From Nocardioides soli (GTDB lineage Bacteria; Actinomycetota; Actinomycetes; Propionibacteriales; Nocardioidaceae), in the NCBI RefSeq assembly GCF_014191495.1, contig NZ_JACHWR010000001.1:1674001-1738000 (forward strand): DNA of 64,000 bases, written 5' to 3'. The notes below the pieces were generated by a model. It did not search any database, was not told the origin of the DNA, and worked only from the letters and a program-made list of their open reading frames with translations. Shown in pieces: positions 57,526 to 64,000 of this stretch. The position numbers and the translations under genes are program-made. Within the stretch, counting starts at the first letter, position 1; every line of letters starts with the position of its first letter.

Positions 57526-59027
57526 GACGTCGCCCCCGCAACGGCACCGGCGGTGCCGGCCTGGGCGGCAGCGGGCGGTGCGGTCCGGAACACCCGCAGG
57601 GCCGAGCGGTTGAGCCAGAGCAGCCCGGCGGTGACCCCGAGCAGGCACAGCCCCGAGAGCACGAGTACGACGAGCGCCGGCCCGACGAGCCAGTCGATCG
57701 CGGCCGCCGCGAGACCGACGACGAGGGCTCCGAGGAGGCCCGGGCCCGCGGCGACCGCCATCCCGCGGCCGGCGATGCCGGCCCGACCGAGCTCGCGGAC
57801 GTACAGCGGCAGGCTGACCACCGCTGCCACGCCCACGAGCGCCGCACCCGCCCCTGCGATCCCCCACTCCCGGACCGCGAGAACGACCGTCGGCGCCAGC
57901 ACGATCACCCAGACGACCTGGAGCATCAGGATCTGGCGCGACCGGCCGAGCACGACGAGGTAGTCGTAGGCGAGCTCGAAGAAGATCCGCGCGGCGGCGG
58001 CCACCGCGAGCCAGCGCAGCGGCTCGGCCGCCGGCGCCCACTGCGCGCCGTACACCAGCGAGACGACGTCCGGCGCGGTGACGGCGAGCACCACGCACAT
58101 GGGCAGCGCGACCACGCACAGCGGCCGGAGGACCGCCTGGAAGTCCCGGTGCATCCGCGCCGGGTCGTCCTGCAGGCGGGCGAACATCGCAGGCGCGACG
58201 CTGCGCAGCGGCTGGGAGAGCACGGTCACCGGCCAGCTGGCGAGGTTGACCGCGAGCACGTAGAAGCCAAGCTGCACCGGCCCGAGCACCCGACCGACCG
58301 CGAGCTGGTCGACGAAGCCGACCAGGAAGACGATCACGCTCGCCCCGGCGAGCGGCAGGCCGAAGCGGAGCAGCGGCCGGACGTACCGGCGCTCGACGCC
58401 GAACCGCAGGGGCAGCGGCGAGTAGTGCCAGAAGAGCAGCGCCGACGTGCCGGCGCCGGCCAGGCGCCCGAGCGCGAGCGCCATCGCGCCGCCGCCGAGC
58501 AGCGCGAGGCCGACCGACACGAACGCCCCGACCCAGACGTTGACCTGGTCCGCGACCAGCCGCTGGTCCTGCCGGAAGGTGCGCTGGAGCAGGGCCGCCG
58601 GCGTGGCCACCAGCCCGTTGATCAGCACGCAGAAGCCGAGCGCGCGCACCACGCCGGTCGCCCCGGGGTCGCCCATGGCGGTCGTGAACGCCGGGGCGGC
58701 GAACCAGACGGCCGCGGTCAGCACCGCGCTGGACAGCACCGAGATCGTCGCGACGGTCGGCGCGATCGCGGCCGGGTCGTCGCGCCAGCGCACGATCGCC
58801 AGGCTCACGCCCAGCTCGTTGAAGCTCAGGATCGCGACCAGGGCCACGAACGCCACGGCGAACGTGCCGAACTCCTCCGGCCCGAGGATGCGCGCGAGCA
58901 CGATCCCGATGGCCACCGTGCCGAGCCGGCCCGCCAGCGTGTTCGCCACACTCCAGGTGAGCGCGCGACCCGCCGAGGGGCTGGCCCGCTCGGGCCCCGG
59001 GGGCTGGTGGGCGACGGCGTCGGTCAT
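57522..59027 (-). CDS. wzx: Wzx-type lipid-linked oligosaccharide flippase
   Basis: 501 residues with about twelve to fourteen membrane segments. The MOP-superfamily pattern is seen in the early VANTLAGRLGTVAIGIVLARILGPEEFGTFAVAF and RFGLPLAGASVIVFLVGFVDQLAVGRVLG, and in the mid-protein VTVLSQPLRSVAPAMFARLQDD. It translocates undecaprenyl-linked repeat units to the outer face for polymerisation by the Wzy-like protein. One base from the DegT gene upstream and overlapping the double-GT gene. Confidence 0.9.
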   Translation of the reverse strand: MTDAVAHQPPGPERASPSAGRALTWSVANTLAGRLGTVAIGIVLARILGPEEFGTFAVAFVALVAILSFNELGVSLAIVRWRDDPAAIAPTVATISVLSSAVLTAAVWFAAPAFTTAMGDPGATGVVRALGFCVLINGLVATPAALLQRTFRQDQRLVADQVNVWVGAFVSVGLALLGGGAMALALGRLAGAGTSALLFWHYSPLPLRFGVERRYVRPLLRFGLPLAGASVIVFLVGFVDQLAVGRVLGPVQLGFYVLAVNLASWPVTVLSQPLRSVAPAMFARLQDDPARMHRDFQAVLRPLCVVALPMCVVLAVTAPDVVSLVYGAQWAPAAEPLRWLAVAAAARIFFELAYDYLVVLGRSRQILMLQVVWVIVLAPTVVLAVREWGIAGAGAALVGVAAVVSLPLYVRELGRAGIAGRGMAVAAGPGLLGALVVGLAAAAIDWLVGPALVVLVLSGLCLLGVTAGLLWLNRSALRVFRTAPPAAAQAGTAGAVAGATS

Positions 59028-59028
59028 C

Positions 59029-60138
59029 TCAGGCGACCGCCACGGCTCGGGCGAGCGCGTCGGCGACCCGCTCCTGCTGGTCCATGCTCAGGTGGGGGAA
59101 CATCGGCAGCGAGAGGATCCGGCGCGCGGCCGCCTCGGCGACCGGGAAGCTGCCCGGCCCGAGGCCGAGGTGGGAGTAGGCACGCGTCAGGTGCACCGGG
59201 GTCGGGTAGTGGATGCCGACCCCGATCCCGTCCGCGGCCAGGGTGTCGAGGACCCGGTCGCGCTCGTCGACGCGGACGACGTAGAGATGCCAGACGTCCT
59301 CGTTGCCGGCGGCCGGCCGCGGCCGCCGGATCCCGTCGAACGGCGCGAGGAGCTCGTCGTACCGCGTCGCGGCCTCGCGCCGGAGCTGGTTCCACTTCTC
59401 CAGGCGGGCGAGCTTGGCGCGCAGGTAGACGGCCTGCACGGCGTCCAGCCGCGAGTTGCGGCCGACGACGTCGTGGACGTACTTGCTCGGCGACCCGTGC
59501 GCGGCCGTGATCCGCACCCGCTCCGCGAGCTCCGGGTCGTCGGTCGTCACGGCCCCGGCGTCGCCGGCCGCGCCGAGGTTCTTGCCGGGGTAGAAGCTGG
59601 TGGCCGCGAGACGGCCGAGCGACCCGGCCGGGCGGCCCCAGCGGCGCGCGCCCTGGGCCTGGGCGGCGTCCTCGATGAGGACGACACCGGCCGCGTCGGC
59701 GAGCCGCTGCAGCTCCTCCACGAACGCCGTCTGCCCGAAGAGGTGCACCGGGAGGATCGCCTTCGTGCGGTCGGTGATCGCCCCCTCCACCCGCGCCGGG
59801 TCGATGAGCAGGTGCTCCTCGTCGACGTCGACGAGCACCGGGGTGGCGCCGACGTGGGAGACCGCCTCCGCGGTCGCGATGAACGTGTTGGCGGGCAGCA
59901 GCACCTCGTCCCCGGGCCCGACTCCGACGGCGCGCAGGGCGAGCTCGATCGCGTCGGTGCCGTTGGCGACACCGACGCAGTGCGCGACGCCGACGTACTC
60001 GGCGTACTCGCGCTCGAAGGCGGCCACCTCCGGCCCGCCGACGAAGGCGGTCGTGGCGAACACCCGCTCCAGCGCGGGACGGATCTCATCGGCGATCTCG
60101 GCGTGCTGCGACGCGAGGTCCACCAGGGGGATGGTCAT
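59029..60138 (-). CDS. DegT/DnrJ/EryC1-family aminotransferase 1
   Basis: 369 residues. PLP enzyme: the Lys-bearing motif is SFYPGKNLGAAGDAGAV (FYPGKNLG), preceded by VLIEDAAQAQGARRWGR, with CVGVANGTDAIELALRA near the start. It makes an amino sugar from a keto-sugar nucleotide (WbpE/WlbC-like, 3-amino type, or a 4-aminotransferase). Overlaps the acyltransferase gene by ATGA. The FYPGKNLGA signature favours the VioA/WlbC class over GDP-perosamine synthases; substrate assignment is inference. Confidence 0.9.
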   Translation of the reverse strand: MTIPLVDLASQHAEIADEIRPALERVFATTAFVGGPEVAAFEREYAEYVGVAHCVGVANGTDAIELALRAVGVGPGDEVLLPANTFIATAEAVSHVGATPVLVDVDEEHLLIDPARVEGAITDRTKAILPVHLFGQTAFVEELQRLADAAGVVLIEDAAQAQGARRWGRPAGSLGRLAATSFYPGKNLGAAGDAGAVTTDDPELAERVRITAAHGSPSKYVHDVVGRNSRLDAVQAVYLRAKLARLEKWNQLRREAATRYDELLAPFDGIRRPRPAAGNEDVWHLYVVRVDERDRVLDTLAADGIGVGIHYPTPVHLTRAYSHLGLGPGSFPVAEAAARRILSLPMFPHLSMDQQERVADALARAVAVA

Positions 60139-60785
60139 GAAGCCTGCCTCATGGTTGCGGTGGCGTTGCGGGCGGGGACACCGGTCCAGGTCTCGCCCGC
60201 GGGAAGGTCCTTGATCAGGGCGGCGGCCATGCCGAGCGTCGCGCCGGCGCCGATGCGGAGGCCCTGGCGGACGGCGGCGTTCATGCCCAGGTAGGCGGCG
60301 GGGCCGACCCGGACCCCGCCACCGAGGCTGACGCCGGCGCACAGCGTCGCGTAGTCGTCGACGACGACGTCGTGGGTCAGCGTCACGTTCGGCATCACCA
60401 CCACGTGCTCGCCGACGACGACGTCGGAGGTGAGCACGACGCCTGCCAACAGCACGCTCCCGGCGCCGATTCGGCAGTTGACCGGGACGGACACGGCCGG
60501 GTGGACGATCGTCGCGAACTGCCGGCGGTCGACACCGGACGCCAGCAGCCGGTCGACGAGGCGGCGGCGGACGGCACCGTGTCCGGCGCAGACGACGACC
60601 TCGACATCGCCGAGCGCCGCGACCGTCTCGGTGCCGCCGACGACCGGCGCGCCGTGCAGCGCGTCACCGCGCCGGGCGGGGTCGTCGTCGACGACCCGCA
60701 GGTCGCGGCCGGGCTGGGCGGCGCGCACGGCCTCGACGACCTCGCGGGCGAGGCCGCCGGCCGCCGCCAGCACGAGCGGCCTCAT
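60135..60785 (-). CDS. NeuD/PglD-like sugar O- or N-acyltransferase
   Basis: 216 residues. An N-terminal Rossmann-like domain (about 1-90; PLVLAAAGGLAREVVEAVR) precedes a left-handed beta-helix of hexapeptide repeats (about 95-200), where VVVGEHVVVMPNVTLTHDV is typical and H in the coil is the catalytic base. PglD-type enzymes N-acetylate UDP-amino-sugars made by the adjacent aminotransferases. The order Gfo-type dehydrogenase, aminotransferase, acyltransferase, aminotransferase supports the making of N-acylated amino sugars. Starts with an ATGA overlap. Confidence 0.88.
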   Translation of the reverse strand: MRPLVLAAAGGLAREVVEAVRAAQPGRDLRVVDDDPARRGDALHGAPVVGGTETVAALGDVEVVVCAGHGAVRRRLVDRLLASGVDRRQFATIVHPAVSVPVNCRIGAGSVLLAGVVLTSDVVVGEHVVVMPNVTLTHDVVVDDYATLCAGVSLGGGVRVGPAAYLGMNAAVRQGLRIGAGATLGMAAALIKDLPAGETWTGVPARNATATMRQAS

Positions 60786-61924
60786 GGTCGGCGCCCGGCG
60801 TCGACCAGGACGTCGAGCACGCGCGCCTGCTCGGAGTCGGACAGCTGATGGAAGACCGGCAGGATCACCGTGTGGTCGGTCAGCCGCTCCGTCATCGGGA
60901 GCGGCACGCCGTCGAAGTGGCGGCCGGCGTACGCCGGCTGCCGGTGCGCGGCCATGATCCCGCGGCGGGCCGAGATCTCCGCCGCCGCGAGGCGCTCCAT
61001 CAGGCCCTCGCGGTCGACCGGGTAGCCCGGCTCGACCTCGACCCAGAACGACTGGAAGTTGCTGGTCCCCCACGGCGGGTCGTCGACGGCGCGCAGGCCG
61101 TCGATCTCCGCGATCACCTTGCGGTACGCCGCAGCGATCTCGCGGCGCCGGGCCACGACCGCGGGCAGCCGGCCGAGCTGCACCAGCCCGAGGGCCGCCT
61201 GGAGGTCGGTCATCCGGAAGTTGAAGCCGACCTCGGTGTAGACCTCCGGCGGGGCGAGGACCGTCGCGTGCCGGGCGGCCGCGGACGCGCTCATGGCGTG
61301 CTCCCGCAGGTGCCGGGCGCGGGCGGCCCAGTCGGGCCGGTCGGTCGTGATCATCCCGCCCTCGCCGGTGGTGAGCAGCTTGCGCGGGTGGAACGACCAG
61401 GTGGCGATGTCGGCCGTGGCGCCCACCGGACGACCCCGGTAGGTCGATCCGGCCGCGCACGCGGCGTCCTCGACGACCACGATCCCGCGCGGCGCGCAGA
61501 GTCGGTGGATCGGCGCGAGGTCGGCCGGGACGCCGCCCTGGTGGACGACGATGACGGCCCGGGTGGTGGGCGTGAGCGCCGCGGCCAGCGTCTCGGCCGT
61601 CACGTTGCCCGTGCTCGGGTCGACGTCGGCGAACACCGGCCGTGCGCCGACGTACGTCGGTGCGTTGGCGGTGGCGATGAAGGAGAAGGACGGCACCACG
61701 ACGTCGTCGCCGCGGCCGATCCCGGCCACGACCAGGGCCAGGTGCAGCGCGGTCGTGCAGCTCGACGTCGCGACGGCGAACTCGACCTCCTGGAACTGCG
61801 CGAACGCGCGCTCGAACTCGGCCACCCGCGGCCCCTGCGCCACCCAGCCCGACTCGATGACCTCGGTCACCGCGTCGACCTCCTCGTCGCCGAGCCACGG
61901 CTGCATCACGTTGATCCGGGTCAC
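60782..61924 (-). CDS. DegT/DnrJ/EryC1-family aminotransferase 2
   Basis: 380 residues. Begins INVMQPWLGDEEVDAVTEVIESG, with the DegT block VATSSCTTALHLALV and the PLP-lysine segment TWSFHPRKLLTTGEGGMIT. The HPRKLLTTGEGG motif is typical of PglE/QdtB-like 4-aminotransferases, unlike the FYPGKNLG of aminotransferase 1, so the two probably act on different carbons or sugars. GTG overlaps the epimerase stop by 4 bases. Confidence 0.9.
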   Translation of the reverse strand: MTRINVMQPWLGDEEVDAVTEVIESGWVAQGPRVAEFERAFAQFQEVEFAVATSSCTTALHLALVVAGIGRGDDVVVPSFSFIATANAPTYVGARPVFADVDPSTGNVTAETLAAALTPTTRAVIVVHQGGVPADLAPIHRLCAPRGIVVVEDAACAAGSTYRGRPVGATADIATWSFHPRKLLTTGEGGMITTDRPDWAARARHLREHAMSASAAARHATVLAPPEVYTEVGFNFRMTDLQAALGLVQLGRLPAVVARRREIAAAYRKVIAEIDGLRAVDDPPWGTSNFQSFWVEVEPGYPVDREGLMERLAAAEISARRGIMAAHRQPAYAGRHFDGVPLPMTERLTDHTVILPVFHQLSDSEQARVLDVLVDAGRRP

Positions 61925-62919
61925 CAGGTCACGACCTTCGGACGGCCGCCACCGACCTGCGAGCGCAGCGGACGCCACCACTCGACCAGCTCCCGCAGGC
62001 CCTCCTCGAGACTCACCGAGGCCACGAAGCCGAGGTCGCGCCGGGCCGCCCGGGTGTCGGCGAGGCGGCGTACGACGCCGTTGACCGCCCGCTCGGGGCC
62101 GTGCTCCACCGAGAGGTCGGAGCCCATCACCCGCAGCAGCGTGGTCGCCAGCTCGAGCAGGCTGGTCTCGGTGCCGCTCGCGACGTTGTAGTGCCCCTCG
62201 GTCACCTCGCTCGTCGCGGCCAGCACGTTGGCGCGCGCGATGTCGCGGGTGAAGACGAAGTCCATCGTCTGCCGGCCGTCACCGAAGATCAGCGGCGGCT
62301 GCCCGTCGGCGATCCGCTCCATCCAGCGCACCAGGACCTCGGTGTAGAGCCCGAAGACGTCCATCCGCGGGCCGTAGACGTTGAAGTAGCGCAGTGCGAC
62401 GTAGTCGAGCCCGCGCATCGCCCGGAAGCTGCGGAGCATGCCCTCGTTGAAGGACTTGGCCGCCCCGTAGAACGTGTCGTTGTTGTGGTGGTGGTGCCGC
62501 TCCCCCGTCGGGAACTTCTCCGCCATCCCGTAGACCGAGGCGGAGGACGCCGCGACGACCTTCGCGACCCGTGCGTCGGCGGCGGCCTCGATCACGTTGA
62601 ACGTGCCGTCGACGAGCACCTGGAGCGCGAGCCGCGGCTCCTCGGCGCACTGGGTGATCCGCAGCGCGGCCTGGTGGAAGACCACGTCCTTGCGGCGCGT
62701 CAGGTCGTAGACCAGGTCCCGGTTGCGGATGTCGCCCTCGACCAGGCTCACCCGGCCGGTCGCCAGGGCCGGCTCGAGGTTGGTGGCCGAGCCGCGGACA
62801 AGGTTGTCGAGCACGTCGATGCGGGCGGCGCCGGCGTCGACGAGCTGGTCGACGAGGGTGGACCCGATCGTCCCAGCACCTCCGGTGACGAGGACGTGGG
62901 CTCCGTTGAGGTCGGTCAT
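61921..62919 (-). CDS. NAD-dependent epimerase/dehydratase (extended SDR, UDP-sugar)
   Basis: 332 residues. The N-terminal NAD site is VLVTGGAGTIGSTLVDQLVDAG. The catalytic YxxxK is in FYGAAKSFNEGMLRSF, and the Ser block reads AASSASVYGM. A short run of four His and two Asn lies just before the active-site Tyr; the NDTFYGAAK form is characteristic of the UDP-glucose 4-epimerase/4,6-dehydratase group that includes WbpP-like enzymes. The product presumably feeds the two aminotransferases. Overlaps by ATGA with the dehydrogenase gene upstream. Confidence 0.9.
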   Translation of the reverse strand: MTDLNGAHVLVTGGAGTIGSTLVDQLVDAGAARIDVLDNLVRGSATNLEPALATGRVSLVEGDIRNRDLVYDLTRRKDVVFHQAALRITQCAEEPRLALQVLVDGTFNVIEAAADARVAKVVAASSASVYGMAEKFPTGERHHHHNNDTFYGAAKSFNEGMLRSFRAMRGLDYVALRYFNVYGPRMDVFGLYTEVLVRWMERIADGQPPLIFGDGRQTMDFVFTRDIARANVLAATSEVTEGHYNVASGTETSLLELATTLLRVMGSDLSVEHGPERAVNGVVRRLADTRAARRDLGFVASVSLEEGLRELVEWWRPLRSQVGGGRPKVVTW

Positions 62920-63986
62920 CGGATGATCTCCAGTTCGGGCTGGTCGGTGGACATGACGTCGACGAGGGCACCGCGGGCCCGCAGGCTGGTCGCCGCCGCC
63001 TCGAGCACGGAGAGCACGCGCAGGCCGGCGCCTCCGTCGGTCTGGGGTGCGCGTCGCTCGCGAATGCTCCGGGCGAGCTCGGCGACCATCTCGGAGAGCG
63101 CCTCGCGCTCCGGCAGCGCCGGCGCCCAGGTGTCGCCCAGGCGGTACGCGATCGACGCCGTACGCCGGTCGGCGCTGTCGACGCTCTGCTGGACCAGGTC
63201 CACGCCGCGGTCGAAGACGCTCAGGCGCTGCTGGGGGTTCAGGTCGTCCCAGACCAGCGTCCGCTCGCTGCCGCCGATGACCATCTGCCGGATCTTCGTG
63301 GGGCTGAGCCAGTTGACGTGCACGTGCGCCAGCGCGCCACCCGGGAGCGGGAGCGAGAGGTAGCCGACGCAGGCCTTGCCGGCGCCGACCGGGTCCGCGC
63401 CCTGCGCCGCGACGCCGAGCGGGCGCAGCCCGTCGGGCAGGATCCGGTCGAGCACCGACAGGTCGTGGGGCGCCAGGTCCCAGAAGACGTCGACGTCGGG
63501 CTGCACCAGGCCGAGGTTGATCCGCACCGAGTCGACGAAGAGGATCTCGCCCAGCGCGCCCTCGGCGACCAGCTCGGCGATCCGCTGGACCACCGGCGTG
63601 TAGCAGTAGGTGTGGTCGGCCATCAGCACCAAGCCCTGGCTGCGGGCCAGGTCGACCATCTCGCGGCCCGCCGCGACGCTGTCGGCCAGCGGCTTCTCGA
63701 CCAACACGTGCTTGCCGGCCTGGAGCGCCGCCGTGGCGATGGCGCGGTGGGTGCGGGCCGGGGTCGCGATCGCGACCGCGTCGACGTCGTCGCGGGCCAG
63801 CACCTCGTCGAGCGAGGCGGTGATCTCCACACCGCTGCGCTCTCCGACCACGCCGCGGGCCCGATCGGTGTCGAGATCGCACACCGCGACCAGGTCCCAG
63901 TCCACGCTGCCGCGGAAGTTCCGGATCAGGTTCGGCCCCCAGTAGCCGGCACCCACCACTGCGACGCCGAGGCGCTCTGAACTCAT
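62916..63986 (-). CDS. Gfo/Idh/MocA-family oxidoreductase (WlbA/WbpB-like)
   Basis: 356 residues. Rossmann start VAVVGAGYWGPNLIRNF, then VAIATPARTHRAIATAALQAGKHVLVEKPLA, where EKP is the hallmark of the family, and DVFWDLAPHDLSVLDRIL with the catalytic His. It oxidises or reduces a sugar, here likely UDP-GlcNAcA at C3 (WbpB role) to give the keto-sugar for the aminotransferases. First visible gene of the minus-strand glycan operon; GGGGGAT just upstream is a weak ribosome site. The promoter lies beyond the right edge. Confidence 0.9.
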   Translation of the reverse strand: MSSERLGVAVVGAGYWGPNLIRNFRGSVDWDLVAVCDLDTDRARGVVGERSGVEITASLDEVLARDDVDAVAIATPARTHRAIATAALQAGKHVLVEKPLADSVAAGREMVDLARSQGLVLMADHTYCYTPVVQRIAELVAEGALGEILFVDSVRINLGLVQPDVDVFWDLAPHDLSVLDRILPDGLRPLGVAAQGADPVGAGKACVGYLSLPLPGGALAHVHVNWLSPTKIRQMVIGGSERTLVWDDLNPQQRLSVFDRGVDLVQQSVDSADRRTASIAYRLGDTWAPALPEREALSEMVAELARSIRERRAPQTDGGAGLRVLSVLEAAATSLRARGALVDVMSTDQPELEIIR

Positions 63987-64000
63987 GGATCCCCCATCCA

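Overview
The window is very GC-rich and its genes overlap by 1-4 bases, with many GTG starts. Gene content and order point to an actinobacterium, most likely Nocardioidaceae (Nocardioides-like). The order mfd, SurA-like lipoprotein, mazG ... eno, ftsB, DUF501, ppx matches the conserved actinobacterial block (mfd-mazG-lpqU-eno-ftsB-DUF501-ppx in Mycobacterium). A 13E12/DUF222 HNH protein and a dispersed GGTTTCGAGAC...CTCAACCACCG repeat family fit the same assignment. I ran no database search; names rest on motifs, gene neighbourhood and family knowledge.

Layout. (1) 1-5.9 kb: a GntR-controlled operon on the minus strand. It encodes an eIF2B/ribose-1,5-bisphosphate-isomerase-like protein, a sugar-type ABC importer, an AIR-synthase-superfamily protein, a small ORF, and the start of a nucleoside phosphorylase that runs off the left edge. 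It looks like a nucleoside (or deoxynucleoside) uptake and ribose-1-phosphate catabolic system. (2) 6.0-10.8 kb: an unusual class-I-shaped tRNA gene with a UAA anticodon, a family-5 uracil-DNA glycosylase, a YtxH-like protein, ppx, DUF501, ftsB and eno. (3) 10.9-20.1 kb: an accessory block lying inside the conserved eno/mazG neighbourhood. It holds three secreted collagen-like proteins, a membrane histidine kinase and single-domain response regulator, a GT2-TPR glycosyltransferase, a TPR lipoprotein and a GT-C type membrane glycosyltransferase. Several of these genes have leaderless promoters. (4) 20.1-25.9 kb: mazG, a SurA-like lipoprotein, mfd and a lytic transglycosylase.

(5) 25.9-36.1 kb: an atypical phosphate-uptake locus behind a candidate PHO box. 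The order is pstC, pstA, a membrane-anchored PstS, a large membrane-anchored PstS-related protein, a sortase-fold protein that lacks the catalytic His and Cys, a PstS-like protein with Ig-like domains and a lysine-rich tail, and pstB. (6) 36.3-38.6 kb: an HNH/13E12 gene bordered by dispersed repeats, a roughly 120-bp nested inverted-repeat element, and a VOC protein. (7) 38.8-64 kb: a polysaccharide locus. A plus-strand operon encodes an MFS transporter, a TolB-like protein, an unknown all-alpha protein, WecG/TagA, a UDP-ManNAc dehydrogenase and a UDP-GlcNAc 2-epimerase. Next come a secreted beta-helix protein, two Wzz-like proteins, an O-antigen ligase/polymerase-like protein and two glycosyltransferases. 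A tightly overlapping minus-strand operon then encodes a Gfo/Idh/MocA dehydrogenase, an epimerase, two DegT aminotransferases, a NeuD-like acyltransferase, a Wzx flippase, a tandem double-GT4 protein and an asparagine-synthase-like protein. Together they would make, flip, polymerise and modify a cell-surface glycan rich in N-acetylated aminosugar acids.
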